A DNA stretch of 64,000 nucleotides from Ochotona curzoniae (GCF_017591425.1 NW_024465655.1:681501-745500); one strand, 5' to 3'. Counted from the first letter of the stretch, positions 1 to 12,100 are shown. Program-made: numbers and translations. Notes: generated from the sequence alone by a model not told the origin.

Positions 1-344
1 TCTGTTGGGGAGCAAACATGCTGATTAAAACACGGCTGCTAAGTGGGAACAAAGCAGCCTTAGGCTCTTGCTTTATGCTTCAGTTCTGTTACTACACTAA
101 CGCCAGGGCTGAAAGAAACCCTCTAATGTGACGCCTGGTGTCTCCCATGAACACATGTAGTGAAATGTCCCTTGTGCCCCATAAGTGTGGGAAGTCTCTG
201 CATCCATGAGAAACAAATGCAGAATGGCATGGGAAGGGCGGGCAGCCATCGTCAAGGCCCCATGCTTCGCACGCCATCCCGCCTCCCTCCCTAGGCTCCC
301 TGACTAGGACTTTGGCTTCATTCTTCATGTGTTTTGTCTATTCT
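1..344. other. Intron 1 of MCCC2, no recognised element
   Basis: Unique-looking sequence with no exon-like frame and no clear repeat. The next MCCC2 exon would be expected at lower coordinates outside the window. Confidence 0.5.
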
Positions 345-520
345 GGCTGGGCCGGCTGGAGTCAGAAGTCGGCAACTCAACCCAGGCCTCTCAAGTCATC
401 ATCAACCTGCTGCTTCCAGGGCCCACACTGGCAGGAAGCTGGAGTGGGAGGCAGAGCTGGGAATCAAGCCAGCCACTCACTCCAGTGCAGACTCGGAAAT
501 CCTAACCAGCATCCTTAAAT
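345..520 (-). mobile_element. Old SINE fragment
   Basis: Minus-oriented body piece with CAGGAAGCTGGAGTGGGAGGC, a diverged copy of the standard GGGAGCTGGATGGGAAG segment. Both ends are missing. Confidence 0.55.
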
Positions 521-631
521 GTTCCGGCTCGGTGTCTGCCCCTGGTTTTGTTTTGCTTTGACAAAAGACCTGACCATTTTGAATTGAGAAATTTTCCATA
601 AAGAACCTCATCCAAATTGTCAAATACTGGG

Positions 632-960
632 CCTGGCACCGTGGCCTAGCAGCTAAAGTCCTCGCCTTGCACATGCCGGGATCTCATATGGACAACAGTT
701 CTAATCCCAGCAGCTCCACTTCCCATCCAGCTCCCTGCTTGTGGCCTGGGAAAGCAGTCGAGAACGGCCCAAAGCCTTGGGACCCTGCACCCGTGTGGGA
801 GACCCGGAGGAAGTTCCTGGCTCCTGAATTCAGATTGACGCAGCACTGGCCGTTGCTGTCACTTGGGGGGTGAATCAACAGACGGAAGATCTTCCTCTCT
901 ATCTCTCCTCCTCTCTGTATATCTGACTTTGCAGTAAGAATAGGCAAATCTTTTTTTAAA
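632..960 (+). mobile_element. C-type SINE, full length
   Basis: tRNA-like head with A-box-like GTGGCCTAGCAGCTAAAG and B-box-like AGTTCTAATCCCAGC near 690-704, complete body, pyrimidine stretch, and an A-rich tail fused to a following older SINE. Confidence 0.9.
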
Positions 961-969
961 AAAATTCTG

Positions 970-1235
970 GGAATCTGGGTGCCAGGTTGAGCTTCGGCTG
1001 CTCCACTTTCAATCCAGCTCCTTGCTAATAGCCTAGGAAAGCAATAGGGGATGTCCCAAGTGCTTGGGCCCCTGCACCCACGAAAACCCAAAAGCAGCTC
1101 CTGGCTCCTGGCTTCACACTGGCCCAGCCCTACCTGCTTCAACCAGTTAGGGGAGTGAACTAGTACATGGAAGGTTCCCTCCCTCTCTCCTTGTTTGCAA
1201 CTCTGCCTTCCAAATAAATAAATCCTTCCCAAAGG
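970..1235 (+). mobile_element. Older C-type SINE
   Basis: Diverged body (GCTCCTTGCTAATAGCCTAGG) with tail CCAAATAAATAAATCC. The head is poorly preserved. Confidence 0.7.
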
Positions 1236-1439
1236 AAAAAGAATGTACCAGCTTTGATCATTAAAAAGCTGTGACTTGATTCTTGGAGCTTGCAAGTATT
1301 GTTCTGTGAGTATAGTACACTTTTTAAAGACTGGGTATGCACAGTCCGGGAGTAAAGTGTTTTTGCCTGTTAGTTCCCAAAGCTGCCCCCACCAGGTCCC
1401 TACGGACTTCACCAAGGGGCTTGACAAAGTCCAGAAGGT

Positions 1440-1985
1440 CTCCGGGGGGGAGTGCAGGCACCTGCCCACGCGACCGGCTGGCCAGTTCTGGAGTGGACCG
1501 ACACGGTTGACCCGGCTGCAGGGTCCGGACCGCCGCTTCCCTTAGCTGTGGTCCGCAGCCCGCAGGCGCGCCCTGCCAGCCTACCTGGTAGAGGGCAGAG
1601 CCCGAGTCCAGCTGCGTGCCCATCGGGGCCACCGCGTCCCCGTGGTAGGCGCGCGACCCGGGAACAGCGGCGCGCGCGCAGGGCCGCAGGGCGGCCCTCA
1701 GGAAGGCCCACATGGCGGCGGGCAGCACGACGGGGGTGCAGAACGAGAGCAGCTGCCCGCGCAGGACAAGCCGGAGACGAGGGGCCCTTCCCGGTCCTTC
1801 CCTGGCGGGCAGACACAGCCCGGTGCCCAGGCGCAGTGCGCATCCCGGAAGCGCCGCCTCAGCCCAGGCCTCGCCCAGGCCCGATTGGTCAGCGCCGCGT
1901 GCCGCGCCCCCTGCTGCAGCCAATAGGGAAGAGAGGCTCCTCCAGGCCCGTACTCTGGGCGGAAGTACTCTTCCGGGATGACCGG
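1440..1985 (-). promoter_or_regulatory. MCCC2: MCCC2 CpG-island promoter
   Basis: GC-rich, CpG-dense block around MCCC2 exon 1. Visible candidate sites: CCGGAAG at 1845-1851, CGGAAGT at 1960-1966 and its inverse TTCCGGG at 1971-1977 (ETS/GABP-like); CCAAT on the minus strand at 1884-1888 and on the plus strand at 1920-1924 (NF-Y-like); and paired GCGC half-sites at 1831-1842 (NRF1-like but one base too long). There is no TATA box. ETS, NF-Y and NRF1 sites are typical of nuclear genes for mitochondrial proteins; binding here is inferred. Confidence 0.75.
1585..1713 (-). CDS. MCCC2: MCCC2 exon 1: mitochondrial targeting segment
   Basis: Forty-three codons from ATG (1713-1711) to a perfect donor, CTACCAG|GTAGGC, ending on a codon boundary. 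The product starts [20 protein letters not shown] and continues [10 protein letters not shown] to SALYQ, an Arg/Ala-rich, acid-poor presequence. It matches the start of human MCCC2 in length and most residues. MCCC2 is the carboxyltransferase (beta) subunit of 3-methylcrotonyl-CoA carboxylase, which acts in the mitochondrial matrix in leucine breakdown with biotinylated MCCC1. The start context GCCGCCATGT has a purine at -3. Exon 2 is not in the window. Confidence 0.95.
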
Positions 1986-2349
1986 ATGCCCCAGTTGGCG
2001 TTCGAGGGGTGGAAATGGGCAGGGAAAGGAGACAGGGGAAGAAGGGTGGGAGGACCACGGGATGCAGGAGTGCACGGTCCATGCAGGACACACGTTCAAG
2101 GAACCGGAGGCAGAGTGCCCGGGGGGGAAGCCTCGTGTAGGTCGAAGGGAGAGAGGCAGTGGCCCCCAGAATCACCAGGCGTGACTCCCCAGGTGGACGC
2201 ACGGGCTGGCACGGCCGTGTGCTTGGATGATGTGAGAGCCTTAAAAATCACACCTGTAGAAGGGAAAGTCACAATGATTTGTATGTAGTGCTTGTTTTCA
2301 TTAATATTCGCTGTGTTCTTAAAAAAAAAAAAAAGAAAAGAAACAAAAA
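1986..2349. other. Intergenic, upstream of MCCC2
   Basis: Moderately GC-rich edge of the CpG island falling to AT-rich sequence, ending in a 14-A run near 2321-2334. No coding exon seen. Confidence 0.5.
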
Positions 2350-2570
2350 ACTCCCTGCTTGTGGCCTGGGGAAGCAGTCAAGGAAGGCCCAAAGCCTTGG
2401 GACGCTGCACCCACGTGGGGGACCTGGGGGAGGCTCCTGGCTCCTGGCTTTGGATCAGCACAGCTGCGACCCTTGCAGACACTTGAGGAGTGGACCATTA
2501 GATGGAAGACCTTCCTCTCTGTCTCGCTTCTCTGTATATCTGACTTTCCAGTAAAAATAATTTTTTTTTA
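2350..2570 (+). mobile_element. 5'-truncated C-type SINE
   Basis: Begins abruptly at CTCCCTGCTTGTGGCCTGGG directly after an A-rich run; body and tail (CAGTAAAAATAAT) are present. The promoter-bearing head is absent. Confidence 0.8.
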
Positions 2571-2845
2571 ACTAAGTTACAGAAAGACACACACACTCAG
2601 AAAGCGAACCATCCGCTGGTTTATTCCGCAAATGGCTGCAATGGGTAGCCCCGGGGTTGGACAGAAGCCCATGTGGGTAGCAGGGGTCCAGGAACTTGGG
2701 CCATCTTCTGCTTTTTCTCTGGCCATTAGCAGGAAGCTGGATAGAAAGCAGAGCAGCCAGGACTAGCTCCTCTCCTTGCCCACGTCCACACTCTCCCTCC
2801 CTCTGGTGCTCTTTCAAATAAATAAATTTCATTTAAAACAACAAA
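2571..2845 (-). mobile_element. Old minus SINE joined to a plus SINE tail
   Basis: Minus-oriented body to about 2775 (CCATTAGCAGGAAGCTGG), followed without a gap by a plus-oriented 3' tail, CAAATAAATAAATTTCATTT. Likely nested insertions. Confidence 0.6.
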
Positions 2846-3589
2846 ACCTTTCTCATCCTGAAGGGCAGAATGACTTAAGCCAGAAGGATAAGGGGTTAGT
2901 ACCATGTCCAATCTAACGAAATAACAAGGAGTGAGACAGCCCAGGCCATATATTAACAAAACAAAATTGAATAGATACACACTTTTTCCCAGCAATGGAA
3001 CCAAATATAAACAGGATACCAGTAAACAAAGTCTGCATGATTATAATAAAACCCAATTTTTAAGACTTCTATATGTCATAACGCCCCCTAAAAGGGGGCA
3101 GACAAAATGGGGACAATGCAGCCCATGTGAGTAGCTCTTTGATCGTCTGACAAAATCCAAGGCCAAGTTCTTGCGTGTCTCCCATCAGGACACTCATCAC
3201 AGACATCTCTCTTGACTAAACTTTTTTTGCCAGCCGAGATCCTATCAATGTCCACTTTGCAGGACTAAGATTTCCCAATTGTCTTTTTCTATAGAGAAAA
3301 TAAACTATGTGATGGGGCGGGGGGTGTGGGAATAAAACACAGGGCTCATGTGCCTAGGAGGACATTAAAAGCAGGCAGTTCTGTAGATGCCAATGCTGCA
3401 GCGAGAATGTTTGTTCTTCATTCTTTCCCTGGAGAAGAGCGAAGCTTCCATCACAGCAAACACACAAGAATAAAAATTAATTCCTGCAGGTGTATTTAAA
3501 CAGAAGGAAGGAAGAGTACACCTGAAAACAGTAAGTGATCCTGCTTAACTGAGCACAAATAACCGTTCAAAACAGACACAACCAAAGTA
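2846..3589. other. Intergenic between BDP1 poly(A) site and MCCC2
   Basis: AT-rich sequence with no exon-like frame. It includes the GT-rich downstream element of the BDP1 poly(A) signal at its upper end. Confidence 0.5.
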
Positions 3590-6016
3590 TTATAAAATAA
3601 CTTTTATTTACATAATGTATACCTATGGAACATAACTTTTCTTTAGAACAAGAAAATTTACAAATGACAGATACTGCATCTATTTGTCAAAAACTTCTTC
3701 AGGCGAGACAGAATGCAAGGTCCTTTCTCTACCAAGCAAGGTGGTACACAGAGGACACGGAAGTTTATACCTGGGCCCCAGTCACTTACCAACCACTGGG
3801 CTCTAAAGCCACCATGCCCATCACTTGCTGAGACCTAAGTGTTCCGGAAGAACAAGCAAGATAAACAGCTGTAATTGTATCTCCTTTGAGATTTATAAAA
3901 TAAATTCTTTGCAATATCTTTACATGAAATCAGACTTAGCATACATGTGTCCTTCCATCGTACAAGGCAAATACACTGATTCTGTTTCTTTTCTTCCAAG
4001 ACTCATTTTAAGAATAACTAGGATAATTTAGCTGGCCAATTTGATTCTCTAATACAAGGAATGCCCTGTGTGTTCACTACCCAGTAAGAAAGTCTATCTT
4101 CCATAAAAATAGCGGACTCTGGATGAACAGGGACATGTGCACACAGTTTAAAAATAAACATTACACAGGGACGGTAATCATGGCAACCTAACATCCAACT
4201 CAGTACTAACAGACAGAAGGAAATCCTTTCAGAATGAGATTTTTTTTTTTTTTTTAGAACTTACAAAAGCAAGTTATAAAACAGGACTGTGGTTTACTCC
4301 ATGATTTTTGTGACATATTAATCGCACAGAATAAATACATGTACATCCATGGAGAATGTCCATTCATACTAACACATCCTCCTTTGCGACAAAAGTTATT
4401 GTCAATTTCACTCTAAGGCTATGAGTAAAAACTCTGTTGACAGCGTTTCTGCAGATGAGCCATACTGTCATACTCGCTGAGCCCACGCACTGACCAAGCA
4501 CCTCGAAAACCAGCTACTAGGTTTGTTTTTTTTTTTTAAAACACAGAAGATTTTAAAAACTCTTTCAATTAAAAAATCTAATCATTTCATAATGCAATGA
4601 GCAGATCTGACTTATTCAGGCACAAATCGTGACTTCAATGACAACCAGGACACAGTGAGGTCAATACCAGAGAGGTTAGATCAGACTCGGAGCCCACTCC
4701 GGCCACTGCCCTTCACCCACGCCCTGCCCCAGACAGCGAGCCCGCACACCCCGAACGAATCTGCAGGAAATGCTGCCAACTCCTAATGAATGCCTGACTG
4801 ACTCCTGAACCAATGTTACCGACCCAAGACGTCTTTCAATGAAACCGCAACTGGTCTGCTCTTGGAATAGTTTTGACTTGAATCACTAAGATCCGTTTGG
4901 GCAGGTAACAGCCAAGGGTCTACTGTATTTGATAATCTGTAAATCATCAAATTTCAAAATTAAAAATCTTTAAATTCATATTGTGATAATCACTGATTTC
5001 CTACTGTGACATTAGTTTCTATTTTTAACATCAAAATTAAGTTGTGTACTCCTAAGTATTCCAGCAACAGAATTTTATGGGGAAAAAAAAAAAACTATCA
5101 AGAATTTTTTTTTTAAAAAAAAAAGGAGTGTGTGTGTATATATATGTGTAGGAAATTGCTCTGATAAATCAAGTTTTCCTCACCCATGAAAATCCTGAGA
5201 TTACCCAAGAAATAAAAATAAACCAAAAAAAAAAAAAAAAATTCACAGTATAAAGTTAATATACTAAATAGAAAAAAAGTATCCATTCCAGTTGTTATCA
5301 CTTTAAATATCTTTAAAATTAGAGAGGAAAAGACAACAGGCATAATTTGCTCATGTCTCCCTTACGCACAATCGGAGGGGTGGATATAATTAAGACTGAC
5401 TAGCATCATAAATAAAAAATTTAAAAATAAATAAGCTCTCTGATGTGTCATTTTTATAAATAATAACTTTAAATATTAGTTCTCCAATTAGGACTAATGT
5501 TATATCACCACGAATTAGAAAAATACATATTTTTCAGTCAGCCAAACAGCTGACAACAGCACAGTTTTCATCTTACCACACTAGAGTGGAGCTACGCAAT
5601 CTGCTTGCGGATAGTCCGAGGCAAACGCAAAGACCTCATCACGCTCTCAAAAAACAGACACAGGAAATTAAAAAAAAAAAAAATCAAAAACCCCAAACTT
5701 CAGAAAAGAAGTTCACTAAGCTAAACAGGACCACCCCACAGCCAGGGGCTCTGAGATCTCCACGTGACGCTCCGGAACCGGGGGGCTCGGCATGTGAACA
5801 CGAGGGGCGCGTCTGTCGGAGAAAGCTCAGTCGGAAGGAAGGGGCCTCAAGCGATCCTTTCCAGCGATTACAAAAGCTTCCAGCCAAGCTCAGCAAACAG
5901 GCAAAAGCAATCTAAACCAAAAACAGTGATTTTTCTCTCTCTGGAAACTGCTCTGTGGATGTAATTCAGTCCGTAAATATCAGCCTTTTTCAAAAGAAAC
6001 AAGGCCCAAGGCTGTC
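3590..6016 (-). other. BDP1: BDP1 3' UTR (predicted)
   Basis: About 2.4 kb of AT-rich, SINE-free sequence between the BDP1 stop and the only AATAAA hexamer seen on the minus strand in this interval. It contains several A or T runs (for example 4240-4256, 5084-5125, 5225-5241) and a short TG/TA run near 5131-5148. No long ORF is supported. The absence of insertions, against a window average of roughly one SINE per 0.9 kb, suggests constraint. Confidence 0.75.
3603..3608 (-). terminator. BDP1: BDP1 polyadenylation signal AATAAA
   Basis: Minus-strand AATAAA followed, 20-40 nt downstream, by a GT-rich element (GGTTGTGTCTGTTTTG, about 3585-3570). Cleavage would fall near 3585-3595. Confidence 0.7.
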
Positions 6017-6148
6017 TCATTCTGCTTCATCCACCTCAATGAAGATATCATTGAAGAAATACTCGGAGACGGTGGTCGGCTCCTCAGCAGGCGCCGCGTG
6101 CTGCCCGCTCTGACATTCCCCTCTCCGGGGGGCTTCATCACAAGACAC
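6017..6148 (-). CDS. BDP1: BDP1 exon w32: C-terminal coding end
   Basis: The last coding segment, 43 codons plus TGA (6019-6017), after acceptor CTGTCTCCTTAG. It begins VSCDEAPRRGECQSGQHA and ends PTTVSEYFFNDIFIEVDE-A-E. The terminal SEYFFNDIFIEVDE block is almost invariant with human. Known: a stop-loss variant of human BDP1 has been linked to hereditary hearing loss, which fits a constrained C-terminus. Confidence 0.96.
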   Translation of the reverse strand: MSCDEAPRRGECQSGQHAAPAEEPTTVSEYFFNDIFIEVDEAE

Positions 6149-9100
6149 CTAAGGAGACAGTGAAAATTAGAATACAATGCAACATTCACGCACTGCCAAC
6201 GATGAGCCACCTGCACCTCAACTGCTTCCAAAGCAATACGGCAATTCTGACTTCTGAACAAATTCATCCAGTTTATTTCCATACTGTTAAAATCAAGAAA
6301 AGAATCCTAAACATAGTGAGAGTGCTACTAACACGACCTTTGTAGCATTCCTTACAGTAACAGATCATCACTCAACCGAAACAACGCAAGAGACCTTACC
6401 AAAAAGGAACACGCCAATAAAAAATTAAGACAGCATGGTACTGGCACAGAAATGCACACCTTATGGGCAAAAAGCAAGAGGTGCAATCGTCCCAAAATAT
6501 GTGGAATTTTAGCATCAAACAAAAGAAGCGAAAGAAAAACTGGATTATTCAATGAATAACGAGGCATGCCTTCTGATGCCGCTTCCCTCCAGGAGGGCAG
6601 CAGCCATGGCGCAAGCCCGCAGGCCCTGCCAGTCACACCGAGCCCTGCAGCTCTGGGCTCCTGGCTTCCAGCTGCCGCACTCACTCAGAGTGAAGCCGCA
6701 GATGGAAGATTTCTCTCACACATACACACATACTGCCTTTCCAAAAAAAGAGAAATCTTTAAAAAAATAATAATAATGATGAAAATGAAAACTCATAAAA
6801 TCTTGGTCTCACAGACTAATTCTAGGGACTATTTTTGAGAAACTCTGAGGTGACTTGCAAGGCCTGCTCCTCGCCGAGGTCACGGATCACACCAGGATCT
6901 TTCCGGTCTCTGACACAGGTGGGCACTTCTCCATCACAATACTTGACTGTGGACAGCTTCAAAAATGCACAAAAATGATACATACAAACAACCCAGCTTT
7001 CACAGTTCCTGAAACCCTTGCAGGTGTCAGGGTAGGTCTAAGGTAAATAAAACACAGCACTGCTTCATTCTGTCTCCACAAGGCAGAAATGCCTCGAGCT
7101 GAAAGGAATGAATGAATTCTGTGTCGTGTATAGGGCTAGTTCAGTCCGACAGCATCCTTCACTTCCTAATCCAGTACCTTACCCTCCCAGCTGGGGGATT
7201 ATGGGGAAGAGACAGACCCAGTTGCTCTGGAATCATTTCAGATACCTAAGCCACCATTACAGTGCTCCCTCCAGTTAGGCGGGAAGTGCGGTCCATCTGA
7301 CGCACACCCTGGGGAAGGGATCACGCACCTGCACCTGGGCCGCTGACTCGCCAGGATTCTCAGGCTGGGACCCAGCGTCGGCGTTCGGGGCTGGAAGTGT
7401 GTCACGGGACTCCCACCTGGTCTCCTGAGGCTGGGACTCAGCATCCACGCTTGGAGCTGGAAGCGCATCCCAGGACTCCTGCCTGGTCTCCTGAGGCTGA
7501 CCTCTGGCATCCACGCTTGGAGATGGAAGCGCATCACGCAATTCCTGCCTGGTCTCCTGAGGCTGGGACCCAACATTGGCGTTCGGAGCTAGCAGCGTGT
7601 CACAGGACTCCTGCCTGGTCTCTTGATGCTGGGCCCCGGTGTAGACGCTCAGAGCTGGAAGCGCGTCATGGGGTTCCTGCCTGGTCTCTTGATGCTGGGC
7701 CCCGGTGTAGACGCTCGGAGCTGGAAATGTGTCACAGAGTTCCCGCCTGGTCTCTTGATGCTGGGCCCCGGTGTAGATGCTCGGAGCTGGCAGTGCGTCA
7801 CAGGGTTCCTGCCTGGTCTCTCGATGCTGGGCCCTGGCGTTGAGGCTCGGAGCTGGCAGCGCGTCACAGGGTTCCTGCCTGGTCTCTTGATGCTGGGCCC
7901 CGGCACTGACGCTCGGAGCTGGCAGCGCGTCACAGGGTTCCTGCCTGGTCTCTCGATGCTGGGCCCCAGCACTGATGCTCAGAGCTGGCAGAGCGTCACA
8001 GGACTCCTGACTGGTCTCCTGGATCTCACTTGGTGGGTCAGACCTCTTTACACTCTGTCTTGCTGCAGGGATCAGAGGTTTCAGGCGCTTCTTTCTGTGG
8101 ACTTGAGCGGGCTCATCAGACCCCAGACTGGTTTTTTTTGAACATATTAAAGATAAAAATCCCAGGGGTTTTCTGTGAGGTCTGAAAATGGAAAATAGAA
8201 AACATTAGTCAAACATAACCTAAGGAGATATGTTTTTTTTCCTCTGAATGCCAAGTAGCTTCTGTATTCTCTGTTTAAAAATTATCATACTCTGTATCAA
8301 GACACAAAGAGATGATAGATTTCACTTCTAAAGCTCAATATTAAATATTTGTATCTTTTTCCATTCTAATCCTACATAACCGAAAAGCAAAAACTAAAAC
8401 TCAAGTTATTTGAAGCGCGTCACACTTCTATGATTAGCCAGGCTATGTGATTTTATTCTTGTGCTGTGTGAGCAGATCTGGAGCCTAGAAAGATGGGACC
8501 AGGGTGTATCTGTTTTTGAAAAGGTGTGCTAGAGGGCCCGGCGCGGTGGCGCAAGTGGTTAAAGGTCCTCTCCTTGCACGCCCGGGATCCCATATGGGCG
8601 CCGGTTCTAATCCCGGCAGCCCCACTTCCCTTCCAGCTCCCTGCCTGTGGCCTGGGAAAGCAGTCGAGGATGGCCCAAAGCTTTGGGACCCTGCACCCGC
8701 GTGGGAGACCCGGAAGAGGCTCCTGGCTTCGGATCGGCATAGTATCGGCCCGTTGCGCTCACTTGGGGAGTGAATCATCGGACGGAAGATCTTCCTCTCT
8801 GTCTCTCCTCTCTGTATATCCGCCTTTCCAATGAAAAAATAATAAAAATAAAATCTTTAAAAAAAAAAAAAAAAAGAAAAAGAAAAGGTGTGCTAGAAAA
8901 ACAGACAGCCTGTTACAAGCCAGAACCCAAGGGAAGGACAGGGGCAAGGAGACTCTCATCCAGAAAAAATGCGACTTTCAAAGAGTCCCAGTTTGTACTT
9001 TTTTTTTTTTCTTTCTCTCAAAATGGTTAAGAGGAGGTTAAACCCTTTATGAGGAGCCGCAAAGTACTGCTTAGGGTCAGCGCTGCAACAGAGCAGCTGA

Positions 9101-12100
9101 AGCTGCCCTCTGCAGTGCCAGAACCTTATAAGCACCATTTCACAGCCTCGCTGGTCCACCTCCAATCCAGCTCCTGGTGAGCAGCTCAGGAAGGAAGCAG
9201 AAAACAGCCCAAAGGCTGAGTGAGGCCCTAGCAGCTCCGTGGGAGAGGTGGAGAAAGCTCCTGCCTTCAGCCTAAACCAACCCATCAGGATGCTTCCTGC
9301 CCCTTGCCTTCAGCATACTGCCCAAGACGCACAATACTGCTATGCTTCACTATCTGGAATTTTAATAACCAAGTAATTTATTAAATACACCTGCCTGCAT
9401 TACAGTCCTTTCTCATCACTTTCCTTGCGGGAGGTTATTATACGTCCTCCTCTACTTCAACTCCCATATCCCCCTTCGATGCTGCTGCTAAGCTGGAAGT
9501 TATCAACAGTCCAAAAACTCACTTGGTGACAATGAGGAAAACAAAGTGGGAGGAACTCGTTTTAGACTTAAATTCCAGTTATTCTTGCAAGGGGAAAACC
9601 ATGGTTTATTTCATTGCTATGCCAAGTCATCTTTTTTTTTTTTTAAATGGCCTGGCGCGATGTCCTAGTGGCTAAAGTCCTCGCCTTGCATGCCCGGGAT
9701 TCCATATGGGCAACAGTTCTAATCCCAGCAACTCCACTTGCCATCCAACTCCATGCCTGTGGCCTGGGAAAGCAGTCGAGGACGGCCCAAAGCCTTGGGA
9801 CCCTGCACCCACGTGGGAAGACCTGCAGGAAGAGGTTCCTGGCTCCGGATCGGCACAGCAATGGCCGTTGTAGTCACTTGGGGAGTGAATCATGGAACAG
9901 TCTGGTTTCTGGAATGAACATTCAGCCAAAGCATTTCGACCCCCCCGTAGAAGCTTCCTCCCTTTCCATTGCCAATGGAGGACTATGTTTCTAGAAAAGG
10001 ACCCTTGGGGCTTGACTTCACCTTCACAGATACACCTATGTTGTAGTCGCTGCCTACAGTGCATGTTCGTAACTGAGAAGGGGGGAGGAAGCTGCTTCTA
10101 CTGAAGGTTTTCTCCTGGTACCTGGACAGGGGCGGTTTCGTGGCGGGCATCTTGTCCTCCATCCACGGGGACGCACAGGCAGCATCTGTTCTTTCTTCCT
10201 GGGTCACCTCAACCCGAGCACACTGAGGCACACTTTTCTCGCCATGTGGGCTGGTGATTTCATTGACAGTTCCAGGCGCCAGACTTTGGCAAGCTGACTC
10301 CAGGTGTTCCTTTGCAGGGTCTGGATGCACTGAGCTTCCCAGGGAGGGGGAACCAGCTCGACCCTTACAGGACTCCCCTTAAAAAAACAAAGGCAAACAG
10401 CACACACAGGGAAATACCATATTCAGTTTAATTGCAGTATTTGAAGGAAAAAAGCAAGCCATTCTATAACAAACCTACCGTAAAAAGCTAAAGCTGAATG
10501 ATAATTGAGTTACTGGAACTATTTAAAATAGCACAACTTGCTAGATTTGGCAACAGCTCTGCATTCAGATACAAAGCTCAAACCACAACTTGCCTAGAAA
10601 ACTTTTGTTTACAAATATTCCTTGAAAAACAATAACAACCAAAAGCAAAAAACAAATATTCCTTGAACTTGATGATATTCTAAAAATCTAGGACTGAGAA
10701 GACAGTAACCACCAATCCAAAGCAGAGGGGCAAGGCCACGGGCACAGAAGGCATATGAACCACAGAGGCCCAAACAGTTAAACACGTCTTCCACAGCAAG
10801 GAGTGGGAACCAGAACAGTATTTAATTAGCACAAGACAGAGAAATTTCTTGTTAAATAAAAAACTTCATTTTCCCTTAAAATAGTTGCTTTTTTTAAGGT
10901 CTATTGCCAAAGAGTTCCAGCACCCACTAAAACAACCCAATTCCAGACAGCATGGAACAGACTCGTTGACAATGCTGGGCACTGTGACCCGCTAATGCCT
11001 CTACAGGACAGGAAGAGAACAGAAAGGGCAGCCACACACGAGCCTCCTGGGCCAAGCTGGGAGAGCCAAGGTGGGCCCGTGAGGACCACCGAGGTTACGG
11101 AACCTTCCCACTGCCAACACTCTTGGATGCCAAGAGCAGCAGCGTGGCTGCACGGGTCAGCAATGGCTATAGACACGAACGATGAGATTAACAGAGACTG
11201 CCGTAAAAGCACAAATGAAGACAAATGCATACAGTACAGGATACACATGTCTAGCTGTTTTACTTCTAAGAGAAATGGCCCCTAGAAGGTTTAATATCCC
11301 GGAGAGATTTTTCAATTCCTATAAAAAAGAAAAACTCAAACTGTCTTTTGAGCCTCTGTAGGTAACTTAAGCCTGAAAAGATCCCTGGTTTTAAATGAAC
11401 TCTCAGGTATAGCTAAGCACTGATTTAAACAATTTTATTCACAAGTTTCTAAGTCCTAAAAGGCAGTCAATGAACTTTTAAAAGAACATCTCTGTAGCCC
11501 CTATGGTTCCCTAATAATTACAGTGTGAAAGCAAGACGGACTTCCAAGAATAAAGGAATCACCCAGGGGAAAATGCATCAGATATATCCAGAAACACTCG
11601 GCAAAATGCAATGTTAAAATTTACTTCACTTACCTGTTTCATCCAAAACATTTATTAATTCCGTTGAGCATACCTGTTTTGAGAAAATTTATAAGTCATT
11701 AGAAATCCACTTACAAAGTAAAATTACAGTTCCTTCCTTCTTTAAGTAAATAAAGCATATCAGGGGCCTGGCACCATAACCTAATGGCTAAAGCCCTTAC
11801 CTTGCATGCGCCGGCATCCTTTATGTGCACCGGTTCAGGCTGTGGCGCACCACTTCCCATCCAGCTCCCTGCATATGGCATGGAAAAGCAGGCGAGGATG
11901 GCCCAAAGCCTTGGCACCCTGCACCCATGTGGGAGAGATCTAGAAGACGTTCCTGGCTCCTGGCCTAGAATCGGCTCAACTTTGGCCATTGTAGCCATTT
12001 GGAGAGTGAATCGGTGCATGCAAACAGAGGACTTTAGCCACTAGGCTGCCGTGCCAGGCCCTCGCAGCTGCTTTTGATGCCTGTACCGCATAGAAGAGTG

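Noticed and set aside
684..1469. A 261-codon minus-strand open frame
   Set aside because: Its residues come from two SINE bodies read in reverse (HTGAGSQGFGP-type shadow seen at many SINE copies).
1452..2288. A 278-codon plus-strand open frame over the CpG island
   Set aside because: GC-rich sequence has few stops by chance. There is no family match, and it lies antisense to MCCC2 exon 1.
7238..8141. Plus-strand frames and a second minus frame with RRPGR or LRASTPGPSI repeats over exon w31
   Set aside because: Shadows of the 66-bp coding repeat; the gene frame is fixed by the flanking conserved residues and the phases of w30 and w32.
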